The notes beneath the pieces are model-generated. The model was not told the origin of the DNA. It did no database searches and worked only from the letters and a program-made list of their open reading frames with translations. Shown one piece after another: positions 11,911 through 13,383 of a stretch of 13,383 nucleotides of DNA (its first letter is position 1; each line of letters starts with the position of its first letter). Source of the DNA: Thermoanaerobacterales bacterium (GTDB lineage: Bacteria > Bacillota > Thermosediminibacteria > Thermosediminibacterales > Tepidanaerobacteraceae); NCBI GenBank assembly GCA_012841995.1, contig DUTQ01000060.1:1-13383 (forward strand), read 5' to 3'. The position numbers and the translations under genes were made by a program.

Positions 11911-13383
11911 GTGAACGGTAAATTCAGATTTAAAATGATTAAGATTTTACTTATAATAACCGTTTTTGAAGCTGTAGCCTTTATGTTCATCGATGTAAAG
12001 GCTACATTTGCCCTTTTACCTGTCTTGATACTTCTTATTGTTTATGCCCTACAGCTGGCTCAAGGTAAAAATAGGGAATTGCCCCTACTTCCAAACCTCG
12101 AGGGTGCTCCACGTAAAATTTTATGGAAAGAAGTAGTTAATGCACTCCATATAGGTATAGCTATTGTTGATGAAAACAATAGAGTTATATGGCGCAACAC
12201 AGTAGCAAAAGGCTTGACGGAGTTTTTTCAAAGCTTGAATATCAAGGAAGACTTAAAACAACTTTTATCATCACAAGAACCAAAGACTATCAAAATTGAT
12301 GATAAGATTTATTCTTTAGGTGTCAAGCAGCTCAAAAAAAGCAGCAAGGTAATGCAAAAAGAGCTGAGTTTGGTATATTTCAATGATATTACCGAATTGG
12401 AAGAAATAAAAAATAAACTAAATGATGAAAGAGCAGTTGTTTGCTACGTTCAAGTGGATAACTTTACTGAAATCATAGGTGTTTGCCCTGAAGAGAACAG
12501 ACCTGAACTTTTTGCTAAAATAGATAAGATAATAACTCAGTGGTTTCAAAATATGAATGGATTTGTAAAAAAACTTGATAAGGATAAGTATATAGCTTTA
12601 TTGCAATATAAAGAACTAAAAAAGGCTGAAGATACAAAATTTGACATATTGGAGCAAGTAAAGAAAATCAAGGTAGGTCCGGCAATTTCAGTAACTTTGA
12701 GTATTGGCGCTTCCTATGTTGATAAAAACATGCTAGAATGCCATAAATTGGCTCAAAGTGCTCTTGAACTTTGCCTTGGACGCGGTGGAGATCAGGCTGT
12801 AGTAAAAGATCTGGGGAAGACATACTTTTATGGAGGTAAAACAAAAGAGGTAGAAAAGTATAGTCGAGTAAGAGCGCGTGTAATTTCCCAGGCCTTAAAA
12901 AATCTTATTGAAGAGTCAGATATGGTTTTGGCATTAGGCCACGTATTTTTAGATATGGATGCTCTTGGAGCAGGAGTAGGGGTATTTTGTGCAGCAAAAG
13001 CACTTGGGAAGCGCTGCCATATCATTCTATCACAAGAGCAAAACCCATCCATTGAATCCCTAATGAAAATATTAGTAAAAGATGATATATTAAAATCCGC
13101 CTTTATTAAAGAGAGCGAAGCTCTTGAAAAGATAACAAAAAAAACATTATTAGTGGTGGTGGATACCCACAGGCCTTCCCTTTGCTTGTCACGTAAGATA
13201 TTGGATAAATCGGAAAGGGTTGTGGTTATTGACCACCACCGACGGAGTGAAGAGTTTATAGATAAAGCTCACCTTGTGTATCTAGAGCCATATGCCTCAT
13301 CTACAAGTGAGATGGTAACGGAAATACTAGAGTACATAGATGAGGTTAAAATAACGCCAACAATCCCCGACAAGAGCGCTGTA
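11911..13383 (+). CDS. gdpP: GdpP/YybT cyclic-di-AMP phosphodiesterase (5' part, runs off window)
   Basis: Frame 1 is open from GTG 11911, behind AAAAGGGG, to the window edge: 491 codons of a protein usually near 650-660 residues. Two transmembrane helices lie at about residues 8-27 and 29-48. A PAS-like domain follows (about 80-170, including NALHIGIAIVDENNRVIWRN). A degenerate GGDEF domain covers about 175-300 and has RGGDQ at 291-295 where active cyclases have GGDEF. The DHH phosphodiesterase domain begins near residue 340 with GHVFLDMDALGAG (His344, Asp348, Asp350), DTH (418-420) and DHH (441-443). These metal ligands are intact. GdpP cleaves c-di-AMP, the messenger for potassium, turgor and wall homeostasis. 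The DHHA1 part lies beyond the window. No internal stop is seen. Confidence 0.95.
   Translation, partial: MNGKFRFKMIKILLIITVFEAVAFMFIDVKATFALLPVLILLIVYALQLAQGKNRELPLLPNLEGAPRKILWKEVVNALHIGIAIVDENNRVIWRNTVAKGLTEFFQSLNIKEDLKQLLSSQEPKTIKIDDKIYSLGVKQLKKSSKVMQKELSLVYFNDITELEEIKNKLNDERAVVCYVQVDNFTEIIGVCPEENRPELFAKIDKIITQWFQNMNGFVKKLDKDKYIALLQYKELKKAEDTKFDILEQVKKIKVGPAISVTLSIGASYVDKNMLECHKLAQSALELCLGRGGDQAVVKDLGKTYFYGGKTKEVEKYSRVRARVISQALKNLIEESDMVLALGHVFLDMDALGAGVGVFCAAKALGKRCHIILSQEQNPSIESLMKILVKDDILKSAFIKESEALEKITKKTLLVVVDTHRPSLCLSRKILDKSERVVVIDHHRRSEEFIDKAHLVYLEPYASSTSEMVTEILEYIDEVKITPTIPDKSAV

Noticed and set aside
1..13383. Mobile elements, CRISPR arrays, tRNA or rRNA genes, defence systems
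   Set aside because: I saw no transposase or integrase, no regularly spaced direct repeats, no tRNA-like cloverleaf and no rRNA stretch. The genes are conserved housekeeping or widespread membrane families.

Overview
This 13.4 kb window looks like a chromosomal core region from a low-GC, spore-forming Firmicute, most likely in the class Clostridia. The clues are AT-rich DNA, strong Shine-Dalgarno sites with many TTG and GTG starts, the sporulation-linked gene yyaC, a YkvI-type permease, and gene content matching the soj-spo0J to rpsF-ssb-rpsR-yybS-yybT neighbourhood near the origin in Bacillus and Clostridia. I cannot name the genus.

Layout. Positions 1-1278 hold the 3' part of parA (soj), a complete parB (spo0J) from a TTG start inside parA's end, and a perfect palindromic parS site directly after parB. 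A DUF554 membrane protein follows (1343-2038). Next is an envelope module: a bitopic DUF4446 protein (2118-2633), a membrane-anchored M23 peptidase (2707-3618) and a bactofilin (3631-4047), closed by an intrinsic terminator. A small YkuS-like protein (4121-4411) converges on yyaC (minus strand, 4408-4974). After a 283-base AT-rich divergent spacer comes a second plus-strand series: YkvI-like permease, a membrane-anchored probable beta-propeller protein, CvpA family protein, YedF, MscS channel and a small DUF951 protein. A sigma-A type promoter in the 3' end of the DUF951 gene then drives rpsF-ssb-rpsR through a structured leader, and this unit ends at a terminator. The last genes are a DUF2232 (YybS) membrane protein and the first 491 codons of GdpP/YybT, the cyclic-di-AMP phosphodiesterase, which runs off the window.

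How the genes work together. ParA, ParB and parS segregate the chromosome origin. M23 peptidase plus bactofilin is a known pairing for local cell-wall remodelling. S6, SSB and S18 form a classic translation/replication operon. MscS and GdpP both bear on turgor and envelope homeostasis, but nothing here shows a direct functional link. The region is mostly conserved housekeeping, and I found no mobile element, CRISPR array, defence island or obviously new multi-gene system. The most interesting points are the bactofilin/M23/DUF4446 group beside parABS, the rpsF leader that could hide its own ribosome binding site, the heavy use of non-ATG starts, and possible sporulation-type control in the yyaC/ykvI spacer.
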